From Pedobacter ghigonis (GTDB lineage Bacteria; Bacteroidota; Bacteroidia; Sphingobacteriales; Sphingobacteriaceae), in NCBI RefSeq assembly GCF_903166585.1, contig NZ_CAESCM010000024.1, positions 1-55,001 of the forward strand: a stretch of 55,001 bases of DNA, written 5' to 3'. The notes under the pieces were generated by a model. The model was not told the DNA's origin. It saw nothing but the letters and a program-made list of their open reading frames with translations, and did no database searches. The position numbers were made by a program, and so were the translations under genes. How positions within the stretch are numbered: the stretch's first letter is position 1; each line of letters begins with the position of its first letter. Shown here in pieces: positions 1 through 7,666 of the stretch.

Positions 1-235
1 GAGGTGGAAAACGAAGTAAATTGTTAGAGCAGCCATTAAAAATGAACTGCCCTAATGAAGCTAGCTTAGAGCTGCCTTGGACTACAAAATTAAAAATTAA
101 TTTGGATATCAACACAGAATCTCCGTGGTGAAAAAACATTGTCGCTTAGCGTTTCTTCGCGTAAAACTTAGCGCCCTTTGCGGTTAATTATAAAACGCGA
201 TAAAATCGCTTTGCTATTTATGCACTCGTTAGAAA
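1..235. other. Left-edge spacer with repeat; possible gene end
   Basis: No complete gene is visible here. One plus-strand frame is open from base 3 to a TGA at 129-131 and could be the last 42 codons of a gene entering from the left, but its end runs into repeat sequence and I do not recognise the peptide. Bases about 118-234 carry a degenerate copy of the repeat seen again at 11453-11691 (shared CGCGATAAAATCGCT-like and TTTATGCACTCGTTAGAA words). The response regulator expected to partner the Kdp kinase is not in this stretch. Confidence 0.35.
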
Positions 236-1975
236 CTAAACCACAACCGGCAACGCAAAACAAAACTTACTGCCCTCGCCAATGGCACTCACCACCCATA
301 TTTTACCTTGTTCTGCTTCTATAAAATCTTTTGAAATGGCCAGGCCCAGTCCAGATCCCGATTTGTTCTGTCCATCGGTTGGTACCTGGAAATAGCGGTC
401 AAACAAACGTTTCTGGTATTTTTCTTCTATGCCTTTTCCAAAATCCTGAACCGAAAACTGGATGAATTGATCTTTTTGGAAAACATCAATAATCACCTTC
501 GATTTTTCTGCGCTATAACGCAAAGCATTGGATAAGAAGTTAACCATTACCCAGGCCGTTTTCTGGATATCAGCATATACATTTGGCAGGTTTTGATCGC
601 AGTTTAGAGTTAACTGGATGGACTTTTGTTCGGCCTGAAATTTAACAGCATCAACAGCATATTGCACTATAGCTGCCGGACTTGTAATGGCAAAGCTAAG
701 TTTCAGATTACCGGTTTCTACCTGCGAAAGATCTAATAATTCGCTGGTGATTTTTAAAAGTCTGTCGCTATCTTCTTTAATGTGCGTAAGCAACTCGTGC
801 TGTTCTTCGTTCATGCTGCCCACGCGTTCATCGTTCAACAATTTTAAACTCATTTTTATAGAGGATAGCGGTGTTTTTAATTCGTGAGAAACAGTGGCAA
901 TAAAATTCGTTTTAGCCTCATCAAGCTCTTTAAACTGTGTAATGTTTTTCAGGATGTATACGCTACCTGCAGACTTTGTAGCTGAAATTAAAGTGTTTTC
1001 TTCCTGTTCCTCATAATTGGGAATAATAATTTCGCGGTTTTCGAGCTGGAAATACGATTCTTTATCATCAGCATAAATTTTTAAAGTAGGCTCGTCGGTA
1101 TCAGGTTTAATGATGCGTTTAAGTAATTCGTTCTTTTGAATGAGCTCGGCCACATTCTGCCCGATGATTTTATCTTCATCCAATCCCATCAGCTTTGCTG
1201 CCAGATGATTTAAGAAAAGTACCTCACCTTTTTCGTTTAAACCGATAATGGCATCCTGCATTTGTGCGATGATTGCTTCAATGCGTAATTTTTCTGATTT
1301 AATGGTCGAGAGATTACTGTTTTCCCATTCATTTAACTTGATTACCATGCCGTTAAACGAATCGGCCAGTTCGGTAAATTCATCATCGTTTTCGAAATGC
1401 AGGCGTTGTTTATAGTTTTTGCGACCAATCTGTTTAATTGCGGCACCAAATTCGGCCAACGGATTAGCCACAAATCCAGGAAAGTTGACAATAAATGTAA
1501 ACAGGATAATAAAGCTTAGAGTTGCCGCTATCATGATGTAGAGGTTGGCTCTTGACGAAGTTTCGTTGGCACGCTCATTTTTCTCGTAAATGGCAGCGAG
1601 GTTTACGCGTTCTATATCGTGCAGGGCAGTTCGTAAATTTTTCAGGCTGTTTTCATTAACAGTGGTACTTAAAGTTTTATAAGCGCTTTCGAGCTTTAGG
1701 AAAGCGGTTTTCTCGCCTTGTTCGGTAATGTTTTGGCTTTCATTGTTTAAATTTTCTACAAAAGTTAAACGTTGTGCTTCACTTAAGGGAAAGTGATTTT
1801 CATCAATAATCTTACGCATAGCTGCTACATATTGCAGCGATTTGTAATTGTCTTTCAAAATCATTTTCGATTTATCTGAAAGTTCGTTCAGGAAGAATAA
1901 GGCAATTAAGCCGAAGGACAAGACGATGATGAAGAGAAAGCCGAATCCGAGGCGAAGCTTGGTTTTTATTTTCAT
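236..1975 (-). CDS. HAMP-PAS sensor histidine kinase of the kdp locus
   Basis: Membrane histidine kinase, inferred to be the catalytic half of a split Kdp potassium sensor. I start it at the ATG at 1975 (579 aa): the longer frame to 2020 adds 15 residues encoded by the dispersed repeat at 1987-2085, and this ATG leads directly into a lysine-rich start and a membrane helix. Visible in order are TM1 (about 8-30), an extracytoplasmic region of some 115 residues, TM2 (about 146-169), HAMP, a PAS domain (about 228-345), the H-box SHELKTPLSS with phospho-acceptor H364, N-box N483, G1 DFGKG (511-515) and G2 GSGLGLA (540-546). All catalytic motifs are intact. It lacks the KdpD and USP domains, which the next gene upstream supplies. 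The cognate response regulator must lie outside the window. Confidence 0.88.
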   Translation of the reverse strand: MKIKTKLRLGFGFLFIIVLSFGLIALFFLNELSDKSKMILKDNYKSLQYVAAMRKIIDENHFPLSEAQRLTFVENLNNESQNITEQGEKTAFLKLESAYKTLSTTVNENSLKNLRTALHDIERVNLAAIYEKNERANETSSRANLYIMIAATLSFIILFTFIVNFPGFVANPLAEFGAAIKQIGRKNYKQRLHFENDDEFTELADSFNGMVIKLNEWENSNLSTIKSEKLRIEAIIAQMQDAIIGLNEKGEVLFLNHLAAKLMGLDEDKIIGQNVAELIQKNELLKRIIKPDTDEPTLKIYADDKESYFQLENREIIIPNYEEQEENTLISATKSAGSVYILKNITQFKELDEAKTNFIATVSHELKTPLSSIKMSLKLLNDERVGSMNEEQHELLTHIKEDSDRLLKITSELLDLSQVETGNLKLSFAITSPAAIVQYAVDAVKFQAEQKSIQLTLNCDQNLPNVYADIQKTAWVMVNFLSNALRYSAEKSKVIIDVFQKDQFIQFSVQDFGKGIEEKYQKRLFDRYFQVPTDGQNKSGSGLGLAISKDFIEAEQGKIWVVSAIGEGSKFCFALPVVV

Positions 1976-1986
1976 GGCATTATTTT

Positions 1987-2085
1987 TTTGTTTTACCACA
2001 GAGGGCATTGAGTTTTTCACAGAGAACTTAAAGCAATCAGTCCTAACTCTGTGTATTTTCTTTGCGTTTTCTGTGGTTAAATAAG
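1987..2085. repeat. Dispersed CTCTGTGGT-type repeat between kdpD and the kinase gene
   Basis: AT-rich spacer made of short imperfect units. The word TTTTACCACAGAGGGCATTG is the near-perfect reverse complement of CAATGCACTCTGTGGTAAAA found twice at 11540-11690. A second unit (CTCTGTGTATTTTCTTTGCG, then CTGTGGTTAA) follows. It supplies the spurious N-terminal extension of the kinase frame. Confidence 0.6.
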
Positions 2086-2086
2086 T

Positions 2087-3211
2087 TTAAGACAGTATCA
2101 CCAGATCTATTTCCTGACTGGCTAAATTACGTAACAATTGATTAAAAATTGCCGTTCGGAGTATCACCTGAAAAATATTTAAATGGGGTTTACCGATGCA
2201 AATGGTTGTAATTTCTTTTTCTGTTGCCGTATTAATAATGGTCTGGGTAATCTGGTTACTTTTTATCTTAATTACTTCGGCTCCCAGCTCCGTAGCTAAC
2301 TTAAAATGGTTAATCAGGTGTCGTTGTTTATCTAGTTTTATGCGGTCTAAACTTTCTGCATCGCTCTGCACGTACAAAACAATCCATGGCGAACGGTAGT
2401 AAGAAGCCAGCCGGGCTGTTTTTCTAATTACTACGCCGGCAGTTTCGGCATTTGATGAAATACAGGCCAAAAAACGTTCGGGACGAATTTTAATGGATTT
2501 GGGAATTTCGGTTTGTATTTTTCTTTCCACCTGATGCACCACTTCTTTAAGTGCAAGTTCGCGTAGCTGTAAAATTTTATCGGCCTGAAAAAAGTTGCCC
2601 AGTGCACTTTCGATCTTTGTTTTATCGTAAATCTTACCTTCCTTTAAACGGGTAACCAATTCGTCGGCCGTTAAATCAATATTCACAATTTCATCCGCAA
2701 TCTGCAGTATTTTATCGGGGATGCGTTCTGTAATCTGAACACCAGTAATTTGTTCTACCTCTTCGTTTATACTTTCCAAATGCTGGATATTTACCGCCGA
2801 AATAACACTGATGCCCGCTTCGAGCAGATCGAAAACATCCTGCCAGCGCTTGGTATTTTTACTGCCTTCTACATTAGTATGTGCCAGTTCATCAACCACC
2901 ACAATTTCTGGATGACGGTTTAAAATGCCTTGCAGGTCCATTTCATTTATTTCCTTACCCCGGTAAAAGATATTTTTTCGCGCAATTAAGGGTAAGCCGG
3001 CAACCAGGGCTTCGGTTTCGGCCCTTTTGTGTGTTTCTACATAGCCTATGCAAACATCAATACCACCACGTAAGAGGGCGTGTGCTTCCTGCAGCATCCG
3101 GTAGGTTTTGCCCACACCGGCACTCATCCCAATATAGATTTTGAGTTTCCCTCTTCTCGATTTTTTAATCAGTTCGAGGAAGTGTTTAACCGAATCTTCT
3201 TTTTCTGACAT
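2087..3211 (-). CDS. kdpD: KdpD N-terminal sensor domain protein with USP domain (split KdpD)
   Basis: Cytoplasmic sensor module of the Kdp two-component system, 374 aa against about 890 for E. coli KdpD. Residues about 20-230 form the KdpD domain with the Walker A-like GMSAGVGKT (28-36) and the Walker B-like VVVDELAHTN (104-113). Residues about 243-374 match a universal stress protein-like domain. There are no membrane helices, GAF domain, HisKA or HATPase, so on its own it cannot phosphorylate a regulator. The histidine kinase encoded just downstream (66-nt gap from 2087 to the 2020 frame limit) probably provides that activity. In KdpD of other bacteria this region binds ATP and, in some species, c-di-AMP; whether it does so here cannot be read from the sequence. 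The frame ends in a normal stop with no downstream TM remnant, so this is a gene split and not a truncation. Confidence 0.9.
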   Translation of the reverse strand: MSEKEDSVKHFLELIKKSRRGKLKIYIGMSAGVGKTYRMLQEAHALLRGGIDVCIGYVETHKRAETEALVAGLPLIARKNIFYRGKEINEMDLQGILNRHPEIVVVDELAHTNVEGSKNTKRWQDVFDLLEAGISVISAVNIQHLESINEEVEQITGVQITERIPDKILQIADEIVNIDLTADELVTRLKEGKIYDKTKIESALGNFFQADKILQLRELALKEVVHQVERKIQTEIPKSIKIRPERFLACISSNAETAGVVIRKTARLASYYRSPWIVLYVQSDAESLDRIKLDKQRHLINHFKLATELGAEVIKIKSNQITQTIINTATEKEITTICIGKPHLNIFQVILRTAIFNQLLRNLASQEIDLVILS

Positions 3212-3258
3212 GTTGAATGATGTAAGTTTTAAAATGGGTCATGGAATTTATCTTGGTC

Positions 3259-3516
3259 TTACCACGTTATGGCGATAATGTGCTCGTTTACCAGTACACA
3301 CACGCACACGGTGAAAAGAAATACACCCGAGAGCACCATCACCAGTTTGTACAGGTTTGCCCTTTGCATAGCCAGCAGCATTTCCTTTTTGTTGTTGCTT
3401 AACCGGGCATAAAGCCGCTTGAGTTTTTCGGTTTTTTTGCGGTGCTTTAAAACCAAAAGGAAAATGCCACTGCCCAAAAGCAGTATGCTGAATAAGATTT
3501 CGATATATAGTTTCAT
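3259..3516 (-). CDS. Small two-helix membrane protein in the kdp cluster
   Basis: An 85-aa protein I do not recognise. It has an N-terminal hydrophobic segment (about 4-24), a strongly basic linker rich in Lys and Arg (about 25-55, with KHRKKTEKLKRLYAR), and a second hydrophobic segment (about 58-78) with the cysteines of VCVCV. The charge pattern predicts both ends outside and a basic cytoplasmic loop. It lies between the porin and kdpD on the same strand, 47 nt from kdpD, so it is probably co-transcribed with the sensor genes. A role in signalling or in supporting the pump is only inferred from position. An ATG start and a clean stop support a real gene. Confidence 0.6.
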   Translation of the reverse strand: MKLYIEILFSILLLGSGIFLLVLKHRKKTEKLKRLYARLSNNKKEMLLAMQRANLYKLVMVLSGVFLFTVCVCVLVNEHIIAITW

Positions 3517-3563
3517 CTCCTTTGAAATTTAATTAAATCTATCTTACAGCTTCCTTAAAGAAG

Positions 3564-3664
3564 ATCGTCATCTCGATCCGATAGCTATCGGATGAAGCGA
3601 AGCGAAACGGAGAGATCTTTAAATAGATTTCTCGACTGCATTGCACTTCGCTCGAAATGACGAT
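3564..3664. repeat. Foldback repeat with terminal inverted repeats
   Basis: About 101 bp. The ends ATCGTCATCTCGA (3564-3576) and TCGAAATGACGAT (3652-3664) are inverted repeats with one mismatch. Inside are the perfect 18-bp palindrome ATCCGATAGCTATCGGAT (3576-3593) and a second hairpin around AGAGATCTTTAAATAGATTTCT (3611-3632). It lies upstream of the 85-aa gene and downstream of the porin, within the kdp operon. Confidence 0.7.
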
Positions 3665-3695
3665 TCTCTATTGAGGAGCCATAATAACAAATATT

Positions 3696-4766
3696 TTAAA
3701 ACGCTACGGCTATACTTGCCGTTAAAGTTGTATTCGCATTTACTGCGTTGCCTTCGCGGTTAAAAATTTTATCCTTACTATCGAAAGTTTTACCTTCTAA
3801 CCTGATTACCGCATTGGGTATTGGTGCGTAATCGAGATTGAGTGAATAGCCTTTGGTTTTAAAACCATTTGGCGTTGCGGTACCAATAAAGATCCCGTTT
3901 TTATCGTCGTAATACTCAAACCTTCCGGCAATAGCCCATTTATCGGCAAATTTGTATTGTGCAATAGCCACTGGCGAAATTACTTCGTTTTTATCGTTGC
4001 TGCCTTTTGCCTTTTGTTGTGTGCCATAATCGAAGCCAAGGGTTAAGCCAAATTTATCAGTTAGCTGAAAAATACCATACACATTGTGGTAGAAACGGTT
4101 CACCCGAACCGAATCTGCACCTTCAGTACCGAGATAATTACTGTAGTTTACCGTTATTTTGCCGGTAGGTTTCCAGGTTAATTGTAAGCCGCCTGCAGGT
4201 TTGTTGTTGCCAGCAGTACGGGTAATTCTTTGCCATCCATTTAGGTAGAGTAGGGTCGCAGTAAATTTTCCATCCTGGGTGCCATAGGTAACTTTTGCGC
4301 CAGATTCGTAATAGGGCGTATTTTCTGAGGCTATATTTCTGGTCAGTACCCAGCAATCTTTCGAAACAGCACTTTCAAAGCCAATATGTGAAGCGAACAC
4401 CCCGGCATCAATCCACAGATTTTCTGTTTTTGATAGTTTAACCCCTGCATTGGCTTCGAAGATGTTTTTTAACACACCAGGTTCGGCCGATAGGTTGGCG
4501 TTGGCATAAGTACCAGCCATTACAGCCAGGTTGGCGCGGATATTTCCGCTATCGTAAGCGGCTTTAATAAAACCTAAATTCAGGTTTACCTCGTTTGCCC
4601 GGTTGTGCGAGTATATAAATCCCGGACGGTTGTGATCGGCGGGTTTATTGAAATCGTAACCGTAATAGGTTTCGAGGTACCCTGAGAATTTAACTTTCGG
4701 TTCGTTTTGTGCAAAAGTGTTTAACGCTGCGGTTAATGATGTTATAAGGATGATAAATTTTTTCAT
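3696..4766 (-). CDS. Outer-membrane beta-barrel porin (OmpL/porin-2 type)
   Basis: A 356-aa secreted protein with a signal peptide ending in NTFAQ (about residue 20), then alternating aromatic/polar strands such as FSGYLETYYGYDFNKP, and a C-terminal strand ending in Phe (TLTASIAVAF), all typical of outer-membrane barrels. The overall pattern resembles the putative beta-barrel porin-2 family. It sits 124 nt after kdpC on the same strand and ahead of the kdpD gene, so it probably provides the outer-membrane route for K+ (or other small ions) to the inner-membrane KdpFABC pump. The spacer before it holds a 44-bp perfect palindrome, which could uncouple its expression from kdpC. Substrate specificity is inferred from context only. 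Confidence 0.8.
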   Translation of the reverse strand: MKKFIILITSLTAALNTFAQNEPKVKFSGYLETYYGYDFNKPADHNRPGFIYSHNRANEVNLNLGFIKAAYDSGNIRANLAVMAGTYANANLSAEPGVLKNIFEANAGVKLSKTENLWIDAGVFASHIGFESAVSKDCWVLTRNIASENTPYYESGAKVTYGTQDGKFTATLLYLNGWQRITRTAGNNKPAGGLQLTWKPTGKITVNYSNYLGTEGADSVRVNRFYHNVYGIFQLTDKFGLTLGFDYGTQQKAKGSNDKNEVISPVAIAQYKFADKWAIAGRFEYYDDKNGIFIGTATPNGFKTKGYSLNLDYAPIPNAVIRLEGKTFDSKDKIFNREGNAVNANTTLTASIAVAF

Positions 4767-4774
4767 TGAATTAA

Positions 4775-4809
4775 GGTGATTACACCGATTGATAGATTAC
4801 ACTGATTTT
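4775..4809. repeat. GTGATTACACAGATT-type spacer repeat
   Basis: Two adjoining units, GGTGATTACACCGATT and AGATTACACTGATTTT, directly upstream of the porin start. Related units lie at 5459-5514, 7559-7590 and 15726-15758. Confidence 0.55.
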
Positions 4810-4814
4810 AAGTT

Positions 4815-4858
4815 GTTCGCCATTCCCATCCGATAGCTATCGGATGGGAATGGCGAAC
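4815..4858. repeat. 44-bp perfect palindrome
   Basis: Two 22-base arms with no loop: the left arm starts GTTCGCCATTCCCATCCG and the right arm is its exact complement ending in ATGGCGAAC. The centre is the 18-bp core ATCCGATAGCTATCGGAT (4828-4845) shared with the repeats at 3576 and 53516. It lacks a T-tract on either strand, so a classic intrinsic terminator is unlikely. It could stall or protect the kdpC-porin transcript. Confidence 0.85.
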
Positions 4859-4890
4859 TATGTATTATGGGTGATTACTTTGATAAGCGT

Positions 4891-5451
4891 TTAGAGATTA
4901 TCTAAAGCCAGATTCAACTTCAATACATTTACCGATGAGGGGCCAAATAAGCCCATCAATGGTTTTAAAGTATTCATGGCTACCAGCTCTTTTACTTTTT
5001 TCTCGTCTATTTTTCTGGCTTTGGCTACTCTCGCGATTTGTATTGCAGCTCCCTGTTCAGAAATATTCGGATCTAAGCCACTACCCGATGCAGTAACCAG
5101 ATCGGCCGGGATAGCTGATTTTTCCAATCCGGGATTGTATTTTAAAAGGGTATCAATTCGAGATTGAACCTCTTTTAAATAATCGGGATTTGACGGGCCT
5201 TTGTTCGAACCTGCAGAGCCTGCTGCGTTGTAAGCTACAGCCGATGGTCTGCCCCAAAAATATTCGGGTTTGGTAAATGATTGGCCAAGCAGGGCATAAC
5301 CAACCGTTTTTCCGTTTTTGGTGATTTTTTCGCCGCCGCCGTTTCCTTTGGCAAGTTTACCTGCAAGTGCAATCCCAATGGGATAAATGATGCATAACAA
5401 TACGATTAATACTAAGGTTAAACGTAAAGATTGTATGATGTACTTTTTCAT
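4891..5451 (-). CDS. kdpC: K+-transporting ATPase subunit C
   Basis: KdpC, 186 aa, the single-span subunit of the KdpFABC potassium pump at the inner membrane that assists ATP binding to KdpB. An N-terminal helix (about 8-30, LRLTLVLIVLLCIIYPIGIAL) is followed by the periplasmic domain with the family signatures ALLGQSF, YFWGRPSA, NPDYLKEVQSRID and DLVTASGSGLDPNIS. Length is that of the family. It follows kdpB by 63 nt on the same strand; that spacer contains GTGATTACACAGATT-type repeats. All conserved blocks are present and no disruption is seen. Confidence 0.97.
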   Translation of the reverse strand: MKKYIIQSLRLTLVLIVLLCIIYPIGIALAGKLAKGNGGGEKITKNGKTVGYALLGQSFTKPEYFWGRPSAVAYNAAGSAGSNKGPSNPDYLKEVQSRIDTLLKYNPGLEKSAIPADLVTASGSGLDPNISEQGAAIQIARVAKARKIDEKKVKELVAMNTLKPLMGLFGPSSVNVLKLNLALDNL

Positions 5452-5458
5452 GATGTAT

Positions 5459-5514
5459 GTGATTACACAGATTTTATTCTGATTTAAATGATTTAAGGGA
5501 TTACACTGATTTTT
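5459..5514. repeat. GTGATTACACAGATT-type repeat between kdpB and kdpC
   Basis: Two units, GTGATTACACAGATT (5459-5473) and GGGATTACACTGATTTTTT (5498-5516), fill the kdpB-kdpC spacer almost completely. They run in the same orientation as at 4775-4809. Confidence 0.55.
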
Positions 5515-7542
5515 TTAGATAAATACGCCCACTAACAAATCGATTAACTTAATGCCGATAAAGGGCGCTACAACTCCTCCGATACCATAAATAAAGAGGT
5601 TTCTGCGAAGGAGTGCCGTAGCCCCGATTGGTTTATAGGCTACACCTTTTAAGGCAAGTGGAATTAAAATCGGGATGATAATGGCATTAAAAATTACCGC
5701 CGACATGATTGCGCTTTCTGGTGTGTGCAATCCCATAATGTTTAAACTTTGCAGGGCAGGTATCGAAGCGATAAACAGCGCCGGTACAATGGCAAAATAT
5801 TTAGCCACATCGTTAGCGATAGAGAAAGTAGTGAGCGTACCACGCGTAATTAACAGTTGTTTGCCGATTTCCACAATCTCAATGAGCTTGGTTGGGTCGT
5901 TATCCAGATCGACCATATTGCCGGCTTCTTTTGCTGCCTGGGTACCGCTGTTCATGGCTACACCAACATCGGCTTGGGCAAGGGCAGGAGCATCGTTTGT
6001 ACCATCGCCCATCATGGCTACCAGTTTACCCAGAGCTTGTTCATCCTTAATGTAGTTCATTTTATCTTCGGGCTTTGCTTCGGCTATAAAATCATCTACA
6101 CCTGCTTTTTCGGCGATGTATTTGGCGGTTAGCGGATTATCACCTGTAACCATTACTGTTTTAACCCCCATTTTACGCAAACGCTCGAAACGCTCGCTGA
6201 TACCGGGTTTAATAATGTCTTGTAGTTCGATTACGCCCAGAGCCTTTTCATTTTCAGCAACTACTAAAGGTGTTCCGCCATTGGTAGCAATACTTTTTAC
6301 GTGGTCTTCAATGTCTGAAGGGAATACATTGCCGGCTTTTTCTACCATATTGCGGATGGCATCGAAAGCTCCTTTTCTAATCCTGTGACCATCTTTCGTG
6401 TCCAGTCCGCTAGAGCGGGTTTCTGCGGTGAACCTGATAAATGTTGAACCTTCGGGTGTGGTTAAACTTTTGTGGCCTTGTTCGGCGGCCAGTTCGATAA
6501 TCGATTTGCCTTCGGGAGTTTCGTCGGCTAAAGAACTTAATATGCAGGCATTGGTAAAATCTTTAATCACCACACCAGCTGTAGGATAGAAGTTGGTGGC
6601 TTTACGGTTACCGATGGTGATGGTTCCGGTTTTATCTAAAAGCAGCACATCAATATCACCTGCGGTTTCTACGGCTTTGCCCGATTTGGTAATTACATTA
6701 GCCCTTAAAGCCCTGTCCATCCCGGCAATACCAATGGCCGAAAGTAAACCGCCAATGGTGGTGGGGATTAAACACACAAACAGCGAAATTAAGGCTGCAA
6801 TGGTGATTGGGGTATTGGCATAATCGGCAAAGGGTTTTAAGGTAACACATACGATGATGAACACGAGTGTAAAACTGGCCAATAGAATGGTTAATGCAAT
6901 TTCGTTGGGCGTTTTCTGGCGTGAAGCACCTTCAACCAGGGCAATCATTTTATCTAAGAAGCTTTCGCCCGGCGCAGTACTTACCTTAACTTTAATTTCG
7001 TCTGACAGTACTTTTGTACCTCCGGTTACCGATGATTTATCACCTCCTGATTCGCGGATCACGGGTGCAGACTCACCGGTAATGGCCGATTCATCGATAG
7101 TAGCGATACCTTCAATAATTTCGCCATCGGTTGGAATAATATCACCAGTTTCGCAGATGAAAATATCGCCTTTCTGCAAATGACTGGAAGAGCGGATTTC
7201 TGTTGTTCCGTTACTTAAAAGTAGCTTTGCCGGGGTTTCTTCTCTCGTTTTACGTAAGCTGTCGGCTTGCGCTTTACCTCTGGCTTCGGCAATGGCTTCG
7301 GCAAAGTTGGCAAAGAGCACGGTGAGCAACAACACCAAAAAGATGAAGAAATTATATAGTGCAGATCCCTGTTCGTTATGGTTAAAAGAATATACCGTGA
7401 CATAAGCCATTACCAGGGTGCCGATTTCTACCGTAAACATAACGGGGTTGCGCACCATTACCCGAGGGTCGAGTTTGATGAAAGATTGTTTTAATGCAGT
7501 TTGCACTAAAGCAGGTTCGAACAATTTATTATTGGATTTCAT
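5515..7542 (-). CDS. kdpB: K+-transporting P-type ATPase subunit B
   Basis: KdpB, 675 aa, the catalytic P-type ATPase subunit of the KdpFABC pump. It shows the TGES loop (155-158), equivalent to the E. coli site whose serine is phosphorylated to inhibit the pump; the phospho-acceptor D303 in DKTGTIT; the nucleotide-binding KGAFD (390-394); TGDNP (466-470); and the hinge GDGTNDAP (512-519). Membrane segments lie around 35-80, 215-285 and 575-675. Length and motif order are normal. It lies between kdpA (124-nt gap containing repeats and a hairpin) and kdpC. Because the inhibitory serine is present, post-translational shut-off as in E. coli is possible, but this is inferred. Confidence 0.98.
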   Translation of the reverse strand: MKSNNKLFEPALVQTALKQSFIKLDPRVMVRNPVMFTVEIGTLVMAYVTVYSFNHNEQGSALYNFFIFLVLLLTVLFANFAEAIAEARGKAQADSLRKTREETPAKLLLSNGTTEIRSSSHLQKGDIFICETGDIIPTDGEIIEGIATIDESAITGESAPVIRESGGDKSSVTGGTKVLSDEIKVKVSTAPGESFLDKMIALVEGASRQKTPNEIALTILLASFTLVFIIVCVTLKPFADYANTPITIAALISLFVCLIPTTIGGLLSAIGIAGMDRALRANVITKSGKAVETAGDIDVLLLDKTGTITIGNRKATNFYPTAGVVIKDFTNACILSSLADETPEGKSIIELAAEQGHKSLTTPEGSTFIRFTAETRSSGLDTKDGHRIRKGAFDAIRNMVEKAGNVFPSDIEDHVKSIATNGGTPLVVAENEKALGVIELQDIIKPGISERFERLRKMGVKTVMVTGDNPLTAKYIAEKAGVDDFIAEAKPEDKMNYIKDEQALGKLVAMMGDGTNDAPALAQADVGVAMNSGTQAAKEAGNMVDLDNDPTKLIEIVEIGKQLLITRGTLTTFSIANDVAKYFAIVPALFIASIPALQSLNIMGLHTPESAIMSAVIFNAIIIPILIPLALKGVAYKPIGATALLRRNLFIYGIGGVVAPFIGIKLIDLLVGVFI

Positions 7543-7558
7543 TTTTATTTATATTAAG

Positions 7559-7590
7559 TGATTGCACAGATAAAGTGATTTCACAGATTT
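7559..7590. repeat. GTGATTACACAGATT-type repeat between kdpA and kdpB
   Basis: Two direct units, GTGATTGCACAGAT (7559-7572) and GTGATTTCACAGATT (7575-7589), precede kdpB. Same family as the units at 4775, 5459 and 15726. Confidence 0.55.
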
Positions 7591-7611
7591 GTTTATGATG
7601 TAAGACGTTTA

Positions 7612-7649
7612 ATGGAAGATGGATGACGGGCGTATGTTTCATCTTCCAT
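7612..7649. repeat. Hairpin in kdpA-kdpB spacer
   Basis: ATGGAAGATG (7612-7621) and CATCTTCCAT (7640-7649) form a perfect 10-bp stem with an 18-nt loop. There is no T-tract after it in the direction of transcription. A word of the loop (GGATGACGG) recurs at 43637-43650. It may act as a processing or stability element between kdpA and kdpB. Confidence 0.5.
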
Positions 7650-7666
7650 CTCACATTTACCATAGT

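Noticed and set aside
1976..2020. Fifteen-codon N-terminal extension of the histidine kinase
   Set aside because: Encoded by repeat sequence and precedes a normal ATG and membrane helix.
5675..7183. Several plus-strand frames of 60-126 codons opposite kdpB
   Set aside because: They are antisense shadows of a gene with all P-type ATPase motifs intact.
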